Part shown: positions 8,885-17,399 of the stretch, piece by piece
How positions within the stretch are numbered: the stretch's first letter is position 1
Layout: each line of letters starts with the position of its first letter
Assembly: GCF_002844275.1 (NCBI RefSeq)
Contig: NZ_NXGX01000009.1
Location: 62,001 to 126,000 of the forward strand
Reading direction: 5' to 3'
DNA from: Thalassospira lohafexi
Lineage (GTDB): Bacteria; Pseudomonadota; Alphaproteobacteria; Rhodospirillales; Thalassospiraceae
DNA: 64,000 nt
Notes under the pieces: model-generated
What the model was told of the DNA's origin: nothing
Databases searched by the model: none
What the model saw: only the letters and a program-made list of their open reading frames with translations
Made by a program: the position numbers and the translations under genes

Positions 8885-10933
8885 TTAGCTTTCGCCAGAT
8901 GATGCCGGTGCGGATTGATCGCCTTCGGCGCTGTCGGACGCAGCAGCCTTGGGGGCTGGTTTCTTGCGTGGACGGCGCGGGGCGCGTGGTTTCTTGGCTT
9001 CGGCCTTTGGCTTTTCAGCAGCAGCGGCCTGATCCTGAACAGGGGCGTCGGCCTGAGCCGGTTTTGCGTCCTGTGCCGGGGTATCATGTGCCGGGGCGTC
9101 CGATGCGTTGGACGCAACGGGTGCTGTAGTCGCCGGTGTTGCCGAAGCTGAAGTTTCCGGGGCGGTATCGGTGCCAGTGTCGTCAGCCTTTTTTCGGGCA
9201 GGACGACGCGGGGTTTTCGCCCGTGTGGTTTTGGCCGCACGCGGTGATTTTGCCGCCGGTTTACGGGCCGCAGTTGTTTTTTGCGGTTCGTCGTCGATGT
9301 CATTCTTGCCGCGTGCAAGGCTTGAAGCCGGAACCGGGGTCAGCAAGAAGGCCGGAACATGATCACCAAGGCCGAGAACCGGTTTGTCATCGCGGTCATC
9401 CCGATCACGACGGTTGTTGTTGCGGTTCTGACGATCGTTGCGATCATTATTACGGTCGTTCCGATCATTGCGTTCGTAACGGTCGTTATTCGGCCTTGCA
9501 TCCCGCTGTGCAGGTTTGCGGGTTTCGGCTTCTTTGGCCTTGGCCGGTGCAGCAGGTTGGGCCTGTGCGGGGGCTGCTGCGGGCTGTGCGGTCTGTGTCT
9601 GCGGGGTTGGTGCATCAGACTTGGTGTCTGACTTGCCAGCATTCCCAGCAGATTGCGCATCAGACCGGTTGTCAGAGCGATTGTCCGAACGGTTATCAGG
9701 ACGCGCCGAGCGTCCCGGTCGGTTGTCGCGCGATGGTTTATCGTCGCGGCCAGCCGGTTTGCGGCTTTTCTTGTTCCGGCGTTTCTTGCCGGTAAAGTCC
9801 AGCTCAAGCGTTTCGATGCCTTCAATCTCGGTCAGTGGGATGTCCAGATTGATGGATTTGTTGATTGCTGCGACCAGTTTGCCGTCTTCTGGCACGGCAA
9901 GGGTATATGCCTTGCCCGCACGTCCTGCGCGGCCGGTACGACCGGTACGGTGGACGTAATCTTCGGCGTTGAATGGCACGTCAAAGTTAAAGACGTGCGA
10001 CACATCGGCAACGTCAATCCCACGTGCGGCAACGTCGGAACAGACCAGAAGCGTGATTTCGCCGGTTTTGAATTTGGCGAGCGTTTCGGTCCGTTCACTT
10101 TGTGCCAGATCACCGTGCATACGCCCGGCGTTAAAGCCGTGCTTGGTCAGCGATTTGAACAGGATATCAACGTCTTTTTTGCGGTTACAGAACACAAAAG
10201 CGTTTCTGACGTCTTCCTGACGGATCAGGTGGCGCAGGGCTTCGCGCTTGTCCATGTCGTCAAGAACAAGAAGCTTGTGTTCCACAGTGGTCGCCATGGT
10301 CGAGGGCGGGGAGACGGTGATTTCCTTTGGATTGGACAGGAATTTGTCCGCAAGGCGTCGGATTTCCTTGGGCATGGTCGCCGAGAAGAAAAGCGTCTGA
10401 CGCTGTTTTGGCAGCATGTTGACGATTTTTTCGATGTCGGGAATGAAGCCCATGTCGAGCATACGGTCGGCTTCGTCGATCACGAGAAGTTTGCAATCAG
10501 ACAGAAGCAGTTTGCCGCGCTCAAACGTATCGATCAGGCGTCCTGGCGTCGCGATGATGACATCTGCGCCTTTTTCCAGGATTTTGCCTTGTTCAGATGC
10601 GGATTCACCGCCGATGATCAGAGCCTTCGACAGCGACATGTATTTGCCATAGGTGTCGAAGTTTGCTGCAACCTGGGTCGCAAGTTCGCGGGTCGGTTCG
10701 AGAATGATCGACCGTGGCATCCGCATGCGTGCGCGCCCGTGATGCAGAATATCAAGCATCGGCAGGGTGAAGCCTGCTGTCTTACCCGTCCCGGTTTGTG
10801 CACAGCCCAGAATGTCACGTGCCATAAGCACCGACGGAATTGCTTGTGCCTGAATGGGGGTCGGGGTGTCGTAGCCAGCGTCTGCGACGGCTTTGAGGAT
10901 ATCTTCGCTCAGACCGAGATCGGCGAAATTCAT
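8885..10933 (-). CDS. DEAD-box RNA helicase, RhlE-like, with long disordered tail
   Basis: ATP-dependent RNA helicase of 682 residues. All core motifs are present: Q motif (TPTPIQAQAIP), I (AQTGTGKT), Ia (PTRELA), Ib (TPGR), II (DEAD), III (SAT), V (ARGID) and VI (HRTGRTGRAG), in the first 380 residues. The remaining 300 residues are low-complexity: an RSDN-type repeat block, an NDR/RND block, then an Ala/Lys/Pro-rich stretch ending in AEGDQSAPASSGES. Such basic tails bind RNA non-specifically and may drive condensates. Likely role: ribosome biogenesis or mRNA turnover, often cold-related. Upstream ribosome-binding signal is weak. Monocistronic. Confidence 0.94.
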   Translation of the reverse strand: MNFADLGLSEDILKAVADAGYDTPTPIQAQAIPSVLMARDILGCAQTGTGKTAGFTLPMLDILHHGRARMRMPRSIILEPTRELATQVAANFDTYGKYMSLSKALIIGGESASEQGKILEKGADVIIATPGRLIDTFERGKLLLSDCKLLVIDEADRMLDMGFIPDIEKIVNMLPKQRQTLFFSATMPKEIRRLADKFLSNPKEITVSPPSTMATTVEHKLLVLDDMDKREALRHLIRQEDVRNAFVFCNRKKDVDILFKSLTKHGFNAGRMHGDLAQSERTETLAKFKTGEITLLVCSDVAARGIDVADVSHVFNFDVPFNAEDYVHRTGRTGRAGRAGKAYTLAVPEDGKLVAAINKSINLDIPLTEIEGIETLELDFTGKKRRNKKSRKPAGRDDKPSRDNRPGRSARPDNRSDNRSDNRSDAQSAGNAGKSDTKSDAPTPQTQTAQPAAAPAQAQPAAPAKAKEAETRKPAQRDARPNNDRYERNDRNDRNNDRNDRQNRNNNRRDRDDRDDKPVLGLGDHVPAFLLTPVPASSLARGKNDIDDEPQKTTAARKPAAKSPRAAKTTRAKTPRRPARKKADDTGTDTAPETSASATPATTAPVASNASDAPAHDTPAQDAKPAQADAPVQDQAAAAEKPKAEAKKPRAPRRPRKKPAPKAAASDSAEGDQSAPASSGES

Positions 10934-11139
10934 ATGGTTCGTTTTCCCGCAATGATATGCGTTGAAGTTAAGGAAGTGCTATAAAAGCTGTTTGGGTCGT
11001 AAAGCGAAGACCGAATTAAGTCAAGAAAAACGCCGCAAAAAACGTGTTGAAAACCGATTTTGGGACTGTCGAGAGGCTTGTTCGCAACAGTTTGGCAGCG
11101 TAACCTGACACAACAGAGAATGAACAGGGGAGAAATGCC

Positions 11140-11706
11140 GTGCTGATGGATGCCACGCGCGCAAGTTTGCTTATAATCGATGTGCAGGAGAAACTCTATC
11201 CTGCGTGTCAGGAACCGGATCAAACGGTGGCAAATTGCTGCTTTCTTGTCAAATGTGCCAACCGGCTTGGCGTTCCCGTACTGGTGACAGAACAATATCC
11301 CAAGGGGTTGGGACATACAGCACTCGAAATCCTTGAGCTTGTCGCGCAAAACGGCGATGGGCCTGAGGGTGGAAATGTGATTTCCAAAGTCGCGTTTTCG
11401 GCTGTGCCAGCAGATGGCTTTATCGACAAGATCGAAGAAAACACCGGCCGCGATCAGGTGGTTGTGGTGGGTATGGAAACCCACGTATGCGTATTGCAAA
11501 CCGTGATGGAATTGATTGAGCGCGGGCGTGAGGTTTATCTTGTCGCCGATGCGGTGACATCACGTAGCATGCACGACAAGATTTTTGCGATTGAACGCAT
11601 GCGCGATGCCGGGGCGAAGATCGTGACGCGCGAAAGTGTGATGTTTGAATGGCTGCGTGTCGCGGGAACCCCGGAATTCAAGGAACTGAGCGCGCTGATT
11701 AAATGA
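11140..11706 (+). CDS. Isochorismatase family hydrolase
   Basis: Cysteine hydrolase of the isochorismatase/nicotinamidase superfamily, 188 residues. The catalytic triad is visible: Asp in LLIIDVQEKLYP, Lys in VISKVAFSA and Cys in GMETHVCVLQT. The family members closest in length and in the THVCVLQT segment are the YcaC-like or hydrolase group without a settled substrate. The GTG at 11140 has AGGGGAGA a few bases upstream; an ATG at 11146 is the alternative. Its stop overlaps the start of the following alpha/beta hydrolase (ATGA), so the two form an operon. Confidence 0.9.
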   Translation: MLMDATRASLLIIDVQEKLYPACQEPDQTVANCCFLVKCANRLGVPVLVTEQYPKGLGHTALEILELVAQNGDGPEGGNVISKVAFSAVPADGFIDKIEENTGRDQVVVVGMETHVCVLQTVMELIERGREVYLVADAVTSRSMHDKIFAIERMRDAGAKIVTRESVMFEWLRVAGTPEFKELSALIK

Positions 11707-12476
11707 CAGCCGATACTTTACGTTCCGCAATAGAACTAGACGGGCACGGATCATTTGATCGCGTGTCCGTTGTGTTTTTATCGGGCATGCTGGCCGATCA
11801 ACGGATGTGGCAACCGACCATAGATGTGTTGGCCAATGGGTGCGGTGATGCCGGGCATTTGATTGAACCGGTATTTTGCGAATTGTTTGATCAAGACAGC
11901 GTGGGCGATATGGCAACAGCCGTCCTTGATCGCGCCCCGGATCGTTTTGCACTTGTGGGTATGTCGATGGGCGGATATGTCGCGTTTGACATTCTGCGCC
12001 GCGCCCCTGAACGGGTCAGTCACCTTATGCTGGTCAATACCCGCGCGACTGAAGACCCACCTAAAATCCGGCGACGGCGCATGTTGCTCGCGCATCTGGT
12101 GGCGGAAAATACCCCGTTTAAGGGGGTGAATGACGCCATGCTGGATGATTTGATCCATCCCGATAACCGCAAGGATGCCGGTTTGGTCAGGCTTTTGACC
12201 GCGATGGCCGATGACTGCGGCCCGGATGTCTTTAAATGCCAAAGCAAGGCCGTGGCCGAGCGACCCGACAGCACGGCGGTTCTGGTCGATATCAACATCC
12301 CGTGCAGTGTGATGGTTGGCGAGGCTGACCGTGTGATCAGCCCCGAAAGCCATCGTGAGATGGCCGATGCCATCACCGGGGCGTCGTTTGCCGTTGTGCC
12401 GGGGGCAGGGCATTATGTACCACTTGAGGCGCCCGTGCCGTTTGCCGATGACTTGATTGCGCTTTTGAGGCGTTAG
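11703..12476 (+). CDS. Alpha/beta hydrolase
   Basis: Alpha/beta hydrolase fold protein of 257 residues with the nucleophile elbow VGMSMGGYVAF, acid in VGEADRVISPE and catalytic histidine in GAGHYVPLEAP. The oxyanion region begins FLSGMLADQRMW. No signal peptide. Translation is coupled to the isochorismatase gene by a four-base overlap. The pair suggests stepwise hydrolysis of an amide or ester metabolite, but I cannot name it. The 3' end overlaps by four bases the stop codon of the convergent lipoprotein gene. Confidence 0.88.
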   Translation: MTADTLRSAIELDGHGSFDRVSVVFLSGMLADQRMWQPTIDVLANGCGDAGHLIEPVFCELFDQDSVGDMATAVLDRAPDRFALVGMSMGGYVAFDILRRAPERVSHLMLVNTRATEDPPKIRRRRMLLAHLVAENTPFKGVNDAMLDDLIHPDNRKDAGLVRLLTAMADDCGPDVFKCQSKAVAERPDSTAVLVDINIPCSVMVGEADRVISPESHREMADAITGASFAVVPGAGHYVPLEAPVPFADDLIALLRR

Positions 12477-13054
12477 CAGATCGGCATCATGCCTGAGCAG
12501 TTTTTATCATCGTTTTTGTTCAAGTTACGTGGGAACAGCTGATAACTAATTGTGTCCGCGCTATTGATCACTTGTTGTTCAAATTTGTCGCGGACCAAGC
12601 GCGCCCGTGTTTCCGAGATGATATCGTCACCGGCACAAAATCCGAACCGGACAATTACCCGATCAGAGGTACCGTCGCTTTTGGCTGATTGCGGGTCTGT
12701 GCACAGCGTGCCACGCATGGTGGTCTGGGTCGGGTTTACCACGACCACAAGACGGTTTTCGGGCTTGATCGTTTGTGTATCGGAAATGTCCGTCGCATCG
12801 GTGACGAAATTCAGGCGCGGCGGGTAGCCGTGATTGGAGAGGGCATCGGCCCATGTCTGATTATCCAGGGTGTCATTGGCATCAACAATATCAAGCATCA
12901 TGATCTGACTTGGGGCACCTGCGACCTTGAAGCTTTGAACTTCGCTGACGTTGTAATAAGGGGCCTCAACCAAAGCCGCCCCGCACCCGGTCAGCGCCGA
13001 TAACGCACCCAAAGCCGCGATAGAGGATAATTTGCGCAGTTTTCGTGTGGTCAC
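12473..13054 (-). CDS. Putative lipoprotein of unknown function
   Basis: Protein of 193 residues with a lipoprotein signal peptide: RKLRKLSSIAALGALSALTGC, lipobox LTGC, so the mature chain starts at Cys24 and is probably membrane-anchored. I recognise no domain. The mature part has predicted beta strands (IMMLDIVDANDTL, NRLVVVVNPTQTTM, DRVIVRFGFC) and a C-terminal pair of cysteines. The start is GTG at 13054 with a very good AGGAGG box seven bases upstream. The end overlaps convergently with the alpha/beta hydrolase. Confidence 0.75.
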   Translation of the reverse strand: MTTRKLRKLSSIAALGALSALTGCGAALVEAPYYNVSEVQSFKVAGAPSQIMMLDIVDANDTLDNQTWADALSNHGYPPRLNFVTDATDISDTQTIKPENRLVVVVNPTQTTMRGTLCTDPQSAKSDGTSDRVIVRFGFCAGDDIISETRARLVRDKFEQQVINSADTISYQLFPRNLNKNDDKNCSGMMPIC

Positions 13055-13173
13055 TTGGGACCTCCTTCTTGGCAGTTTTGCGTATCTTACACGTCAATTG
13101 TGGGCAATTTATTGCAAAATTGACGTGTCGCACCAATGGAAATAGAGCCTTAAAAGCACCTGTTAGGGTGTGA

Positions 13174-14094
13174 TCAGAAAACCGACCGGCCAATGGCGCG
13201 GATCAGCATTTCAAGCGCGCGTATGCCTGCTGCGGAATTGCCCCGTCCATCAAGGCGTGGCGACCAGACACAGACGGAAAATTCGCCCGGTACAATCCCG
13301 ATGATCCCGCCGCCAACCCCGCTTTTGGCGGGGATGCCGACCGTAAAGGCGAAATCGCCAACCCCGTCATACATACCACATGTTAGCATCAGGGCATTGA
13401 TGCGTCTGGTTTCTTCGGGGGCAATGACCGTTTGGCCATCAATGCCCACACCCTTGTTGGCAAGGAAGAAAGACGCCCGCGCCATTTCGCGCGCGGTCAT
13501 TGCGACCGAGCATTGTTTGAAATAGGCACGCACCACGTCTTCGACCGGGTTGTCGAGTTTGCCAAAACTTTTCATCAGATAGGCAATCGCGCGGTTGCGG
13601 TCTCCGTGCTGATCTTCCGACAGATACACAGTGTTATCGACCCGGATATCGGGATTACCACAGAGTTGTCCGAGAAATTCCGCAACCGAGCGATCCGGAT
13701 TGGCGTAACGCGATGTGATCAGGTCGGCGACCCGAATGGCCCCGGCATTGATAAACGGATTACGCGGAATGCCATTTTCCTGTTCAAGCAGGATCAGGGA
13801 ATTAAACGCCGACCCGGATGGTTCACGGCGCACGGCCTGCCAGAGTTGGTCGCCATGGGCGCGCTGTGCCAGCACAAGGGCGAACATTTTTGAAATGCTC
13901 TGGATTGAAAACGACTGGTCTGCCTGACCGATGGTAAATTCCTGTCCGTCAGTGCCACAAATCACCATGGCAAAGTGATCGTCAGGAACGTTCGACAGGG
14001 CGGGGATGTAATCAGCCTTGCGCGCGTCACCAAAGTCTTCTGTGGCAACATGGTCGGCAATCTGTTCGAGGATGGCGGCATAATCGTGCGACAT
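13174..14094 (-). CDS. glsA: Glutaminase
   Basis: Glutaminase of the serine-dependent beta-lactamase-like family (GlsA/YbaS/YneH type), 306 residues, converting glutamine to glutamate and ammonia. The SxxK catalytic motif is in SIQSISKMFALVLAQ, with other signature stretches GxxFNSLILLEQENG, NPFINAGAI, and CGMYDGVGDFAFTVGIPAKS. Length matches the 305-310 residue norm. Start at 14094 is favoured because AGGA precedes it; the longer ORF start at 14145 lies in the upstream terminator region. Monocistronic, downstream of parE but separated by a strong terminator. Confidence 0.95.
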   Translation of the reverse strand: MSHDYAAILEQIADHVATEDFGDARKADYIPALSNVPDDHFAMVICGTDGQEFTIGQADQSFSIQSISKMFALVLAQRAHGDQLWQAVRREPSGSAFNSLILLEQENGIPRNPFINAGAIRVADLITSRYANPDRSVAEFLGQLCGNPDIRVDNTVYLSEDQHGDRNRAIAYLMKSFGKLDNPVEDVVRAYFKQCSVAMTAREMARASFFLANKGVGIDGQTVIAPEETRRINALMLTCGMYDGVGDFAFTVGIPAKSGVGGGIIGIVPGEFSVCVWSPRLDGRGNSAAGIRALEMLIRAIGRSVF

Positions 14095-14130
14095 TATGCG
14101 ATCCTGTTTGGTTGCGAACGGGGAAATGGA

Positions 14131-14162
14131 CAAAAAACCCGGCACACATGGCCGGGTTTTTC
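14131..14162 (-). terminator. Terminator of parE
   Basis: Hairpin AAAACCCGGC / GCCGGGTTTT with the U-tract on the minus strand, immediately downstream of the parE stop codon and upstream of the glutaminase start. Confidence 0.85.
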
Positions 14163-14180
14163 ATGAACATAAATTTCTGA

Positions 14181-16163
14181 TCAGACGTCGATGTCTTCGA
14201 CGAAACGGGCGTGTTCCTGAATGAACTGGAAACGCAGTTCTGGTTTTTTGCCCATCAGACGATTGACAAGGTCCTTGGTCTGACCCTGTTCATCGGGAAG
14301 GGCCGCATCGGGCAGGGTTACGCGCAGAAGGGTGCGTTTTTTAGGTGCCATCGTGGTTTCACGAAGCTGCTGCGGAGGCATTTCACCCAGACCCTTAAAT
14401 CGGGAAATCTCGACCTTGGCGGGGTTTTTGAACTCCCCATGCAGGATGACTTCCTTTTCGGCATCATCCATCGCATAGATCGATTTACCCCCCTGTGTCA
14501 GGCGATAGAGCGGTGGCATGGCAAGATACAGGTTGCCGTTTTCGATAAGGCCTGGCATTTCCTGATAGAAGAAGGTCATCAGAAGGGATGCGATATGCGC
14601 GCCATCGACGTCCGCATCGGTCATGATGATCACGCGCTCATAACGCAGGTCCGCCAAGCGGAAATCCTTCCCTGAACCGCAGCCAAAGGCTTCGATCATG
14701 TCCTTGATTTCCTGATTGGCCATCATCTTTTCATAGGTCGCCGAGGCCACGTTGAGGATCTTACCACGCAGCGGCAAGACAGCCTGCGTCTCACGGTCAC
14801 GGCCCTGCTTGGCTGAGCCACCTGCCGAGTCACCCTCGACCAGGAAGATTTCAGTGCCGGCCGCGATAGACCGCGAACAATCAGAAAGTTTGCCCGGAAG
14901 ACGCAGGCGGCGGGTGGCCGACTGACGTTTGGTTTCCTTTTTTTCCTTGCGGCGCTGACGTTCTTCGGCGCGCAGGATGATGCTTTCAAGCAGACGCTTG
15001 GCGTTTTCGGTATCCCCGGTCAGCCAATGGTCAAAATGGTCACGTACTGCGGTTTCAACCAGTTTGGTCGCACCCTGTGTGCCCAGTTTTTCCTTGGTCT
15101 GGCCCTGGAATTGCGGATCAGGCAGGAACACCGACAGCATTACACAGCCTCCACCAAAGACGTCTTCGGCGGTAATCGCCGATGCCTTTTTCTGACCGAC
15201 CATGTCGCCATAGGATTTGATTGCCTTGGTCAGCGCATAGCGAAAACCAGCTTCGTGCGTGCCACCAAGCGGGGTTGGGACGGTATTACAATAGGAATGG
15301 AAATAGCCTTCGCCGGTTTCGGGCCAGCCAATCGCCCATTCCACGCGCCCGGCACTGTCGGAGAATTTGGCTTCGCCCGCGAACGGACGTTCTGTGACAA
15401 GGTCGCGCCCCTTTAGCGTCATCTCAAGATAATCGAGGATGCCGTTGGGGAATTTCAGGACTTCTTGCTGCGGGGTCGGGTCGTCACTGGTCAGCAATGA
15501 CGGATCAACCGACCAGCGGATTTCAACACCCTTGTAGAGATAGGCCTTGGAGCGGGCCATGCGGAAAATTGTCGCGGCTTTAAGCTTTAAGCGCGATCCA
15601 AAAATTTCCGGATCCGGGCGGAAGATGACCGTGGTGCCGCGTCGGTTGCTGACCGCACCGCCGTCCTGCAACGGACCCAGCGGGGTGCCCTTGGAATATT
15701 CCTGAAACACCAGTTTGCGGTCACGCGCAACTTCAACCCGGAACATGTCGGTCAGGGCGTTCACCACAGACATACCAACACCGTGCAAACCGCCCGATGT
15801 TTCATAGGCCTTGCCCGAGAATTTACCCCCTGAGTGCAGGGTGGTCAGGATGACTTCAAGGGCGGATTTGTCAGGGAACTTCGGATGCGGGTCGGTTGGA
15901 ATACCACGCCCGTTATCGCGGACGAGAACGGTGTTGTCCGTTCTCAGTTCCAGTTCGATCCAGTCAGCATGGCCTGCGACCGCTTCATCCATGGAGTTAT
16001 CGAGAATCTCGGCCACCAGATGGTGCAAGGCTGCATCATCCGTGCCCCCGATATACATACCGGGGCGGCGTCGAACGGGTTCTAGCCCTTCGAGAACTTC
16101 GATGTCTTTGGCGGAATAGGCATTGTCTGTTGACTGGTTTGAGTCTTCAAATAGGTCGGTCAT
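14181..16163 (-). CDS. parE: DNA topoisomerase IV subunit B
   Basis: ATPase subunit of topoisomerase IV, 660 residues, which decatenates daughter chromosomes with ParC. The GHKL ATPase motifs ILDNSMDEAVAGHAD and DNGRGIPTDPHP are followed by GGLHGVGMSVVNAL, then the TOPRIM motifs LVEGDSAGGSAKQGRDR and MTDADVDGAHI. The length and the lack of the extra GyrB insert of about 150 residues point to ParE rather than GyrB. The ATG at 16163 gives the natural N-terminus MTDLFED; a GTG at 16178 is an alternative. parC is not in the window. Confidence 0.93.
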   Translation of the reverse strand: MTDLFEDSNQSTDNAYSAKDIEVLEGLEPVRRRPGMYIGGTDDAALHHLVAEILDNSMDEAVAGHADWIELELRTDNTVLVRDNGRGIPTDPHPKFPDKSALEVILTTLHSGGKFSGKAYETSGGLHGVGMSVVNALTDMFRVEVARDRKLVFQEYSKGTPLGPLQDGGAVSNRRGTTVIFRPDPEIFGSRLKLKAATIFRMARSKAYLYKGVEIRWSVDPSLLTSDDPTPQQEVLKFPNGILDYLEMTLKGRDLVTERPFAGEAKFSDSAGRVEWAIGWPETGEGYFHSYCNTVPTPLGGTHEAGFRYALTKAIKSYGDMVGQKKASAITAEDVFGGGCVMLSVFLPDPQFQGQTKEKLGTQGATKLVETAVRDHFDHWLTGDTENAKRLLESIILRAEERQRRKEKKETKRQSATRRLRLPGKLSDCSRSIAAGTEIFLVEGDSAGGSAKQGRDRETQAVLPLRGKILNVASATYEKMMANQEIKDMIEAFGCGSGKDFRLADLRYERVIIMTDADVDGAHIASLLMTFFYQEMPGLIENGNLYLAMPPLYRLTQGGKSIYAMDDAEKEVILHGEFKNPAKVEISRFKGLGEMPPQQLRETTMAPKKRTLLRVTLPDAALPDEQGQTKDLVNRLMGKKPELRFQFIQEHARFVEDIDV

Positions 16164-16478
16164 GTCCCCGGAACGCACTTCTTCTTTGTGTTAAAACAAG
16201 GCTCAGCAACGCATATCTGTTGATCGATATTCACGAGCCCAAACAAAAATTCCATGGTGGCGCTTTTGGTTGGACTCTAAGGTTGGATACCTCGGCGCTA
16301 AACGAGTACCATATGTCGGTAGATCGAACCCATAAAAATGTGTTTTTAAGTCCAATGCAAGCGGTGGTCTTGAGTGGGGACCAAAATTTATGCGGCATGG
16401 CGCAGAAAACCGTGACCGGGAGGTCCAATAAAAAAATTGGTGCGCAAGAGCAACGTACCCCTAACAGGAGTTAGCCTG
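16164..16478. other. Divergent intergenic region parE / thioesterase
   Basis: About 315 bases between divergent genes. It must hold both promoters; I see no repeat, RNA gene or reliable promoter box in it. Confidence 0.35.
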
Positions 16479-16904
16479 ATGGCGACAGAAAACGAGAACA
16501 CACAAATGCCTGAACACACGATGCCGCGCGGTGATCTGTGTACCCGAACGCTTGCGATGCCCGCCGACACCAACCCCAGTGGGGATATTTTCGGCGGCTG
16601 GCTGATGTCGCAGATGGATATTGCCGGGGGTGTTCTGGCCAGCCAGATTGCCGAGGGGCGTATTGCCACTGTTTCCGTCGATGGCATGACCTTCCTGCGC
16701 CCGGTCTATGTCGGGGATACGGTCTGTGTTTATGGCGACATCGAACGGATTGGGACGTCTTCGGTGGTGCTGCATCTTGAAGCATGGGTGCTGCGTCGCA
16801 ATCAGCCGCCGCGCATCAAGGTAACCGAGGCGACCTTTACCTTCGTCGCCATCGATGCCGAAGGCCGCCCGCGCCCGGTGCGCAAGGATGAAGTGGCGGT
16901 CTAA
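16479..16904 (+). CDS. Acyl-CoA thioesterase, YciA-like hot-dog protein
   Basis: Acyl-CoA thioesterase of the YciA/BACH type, 141 residues, one hot-dog domain. Features: RTLAMPADTNPSGDIFGGWL (the Asn-Pro-x-Gly-Asp-Ile-Phe-Gly-Gly catalytic segment with the conserved Asp), VSVDGMTFLRPVYVGD and a C-terminal beta-strand VTEATFTFVAIDAEG. It hydrolyses acyl-CoA to free acid and CoA in the cytoplasm. ATG at 16479 is preceded by AACAGGAG eight bases upstream; the earlier in-frame start is not supported. The next gene follows after about 30 bases and may be co-transcribed. Confidence 0.93.
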   Translation: MATENENTQMPEHTMPRGDLCTRTLAMPADTNPSGDIFGGWLMSQMDIAGGVLASQIAEGRIATVSVDGMTFLRPVYVGDTVCVYGDIERIGTSSVVLHLEAWVLRRNQPPRIKVTEATFTFVAIDAEGRPRPVRKDEVAV

Positions 16905-16934
16905 AGCAGGTCAGTATTTCAAAGGAGCCCGGCC

Positions 16935-17351
16935 ATGATGAACCACAGTAAAGCAGTCCTGTGGACGGTGTTTGGTTTGTTGGGCTGGGCTTTTGTTGCC
17001 CCGACGCCCAGTTATGCCGGGCAGGCCGATGTTGTTGGCGTTGAAGCCCGCAAAAGCAGCGATGCGACATACCGGTTTTCTGTCACGGTTTCGCATGCCG
17101 ATACGGGCTGGGATCATTATGCCGATGCGTGGCAGGTGATCGGGCCAGATGGTGCGGTGCTTGGCGAACGTATTCTGGCCCACCCGCATGTCAATGAGCA
17201 GCCCTTTACCCGGTCGTTATCCGGTGTGGGGATCCCCAACGGCATAACATCGGTGACAGTGCGCGCACGTGATTTGGTGCATGGGTTTGGCGGTCAGGAG
17301 ATTGCCATCGATCTGCCCGAGAAGATCGGCGATGTTGCAACAGCACCGTAA
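16935..17351 (+). CDS. Small exported protein of unknown function
   Basis: Protein of 138 residues with a Sec signal peptide (hydrophobic core AVLWTVFGLLGWAFVA, cleavage near SYA-GQA). The mature part is about 110 residues with predicted beta structure and features GWDHYADAWQVIGPDG and LAHPHVNEQPFTRSL. I recall similar short periplasmic proteins in alphaproteobacteria but know no function. An AAAGGAG box precedes tandem ATG codons at 16935 and 16938. Likely in one transcript with the thioesterase gene. Confidence 0.7.
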   Translation: MMNHSKAVLWTVFGLLGWAFVAPTPSYAGQADVVGVEARKSSDATYRFSVTVSHADTGWDHYADAWQVIGPDGAVLGERILAHPHVNEQPFTRSLSGVGIPNGITSVTVRARDLVHGFGGQEIAIDLPEKIGDVATAP

Positions 17352-17383
17352 GGGGCAACATCGGCTGAACGTATGCTGCCCCT
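17351..17383. terminator. Possible terminator between convergent genes
   Basis: Inverted repeat AGGGGCAACAT / ATGCTGCCCCT, eleven pairs with one mismatch, between the small exported protein gene and the dipeptidase gene. The T-run is weak, so the call is tentative. Confidence 0.45.
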
Positions 17384-17399
17384 GTTTGGTAAATGCGTT

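Noticed and set aside
9400..9760. Repeated short units in the helicase tail, at first glance like a small repeat array
   Set aside because: They are codons of the low-complexity RSDN and NDR stretches; there are no conserved repeats with unique spacers, so no CRISPR.
9653..10984. A 443-codon plus-strand frame opposite the helicase gene
   Set aside because: Antisense shadow of the DEAD-box coding frame; composition and lack of ribosome-binding signals agree.
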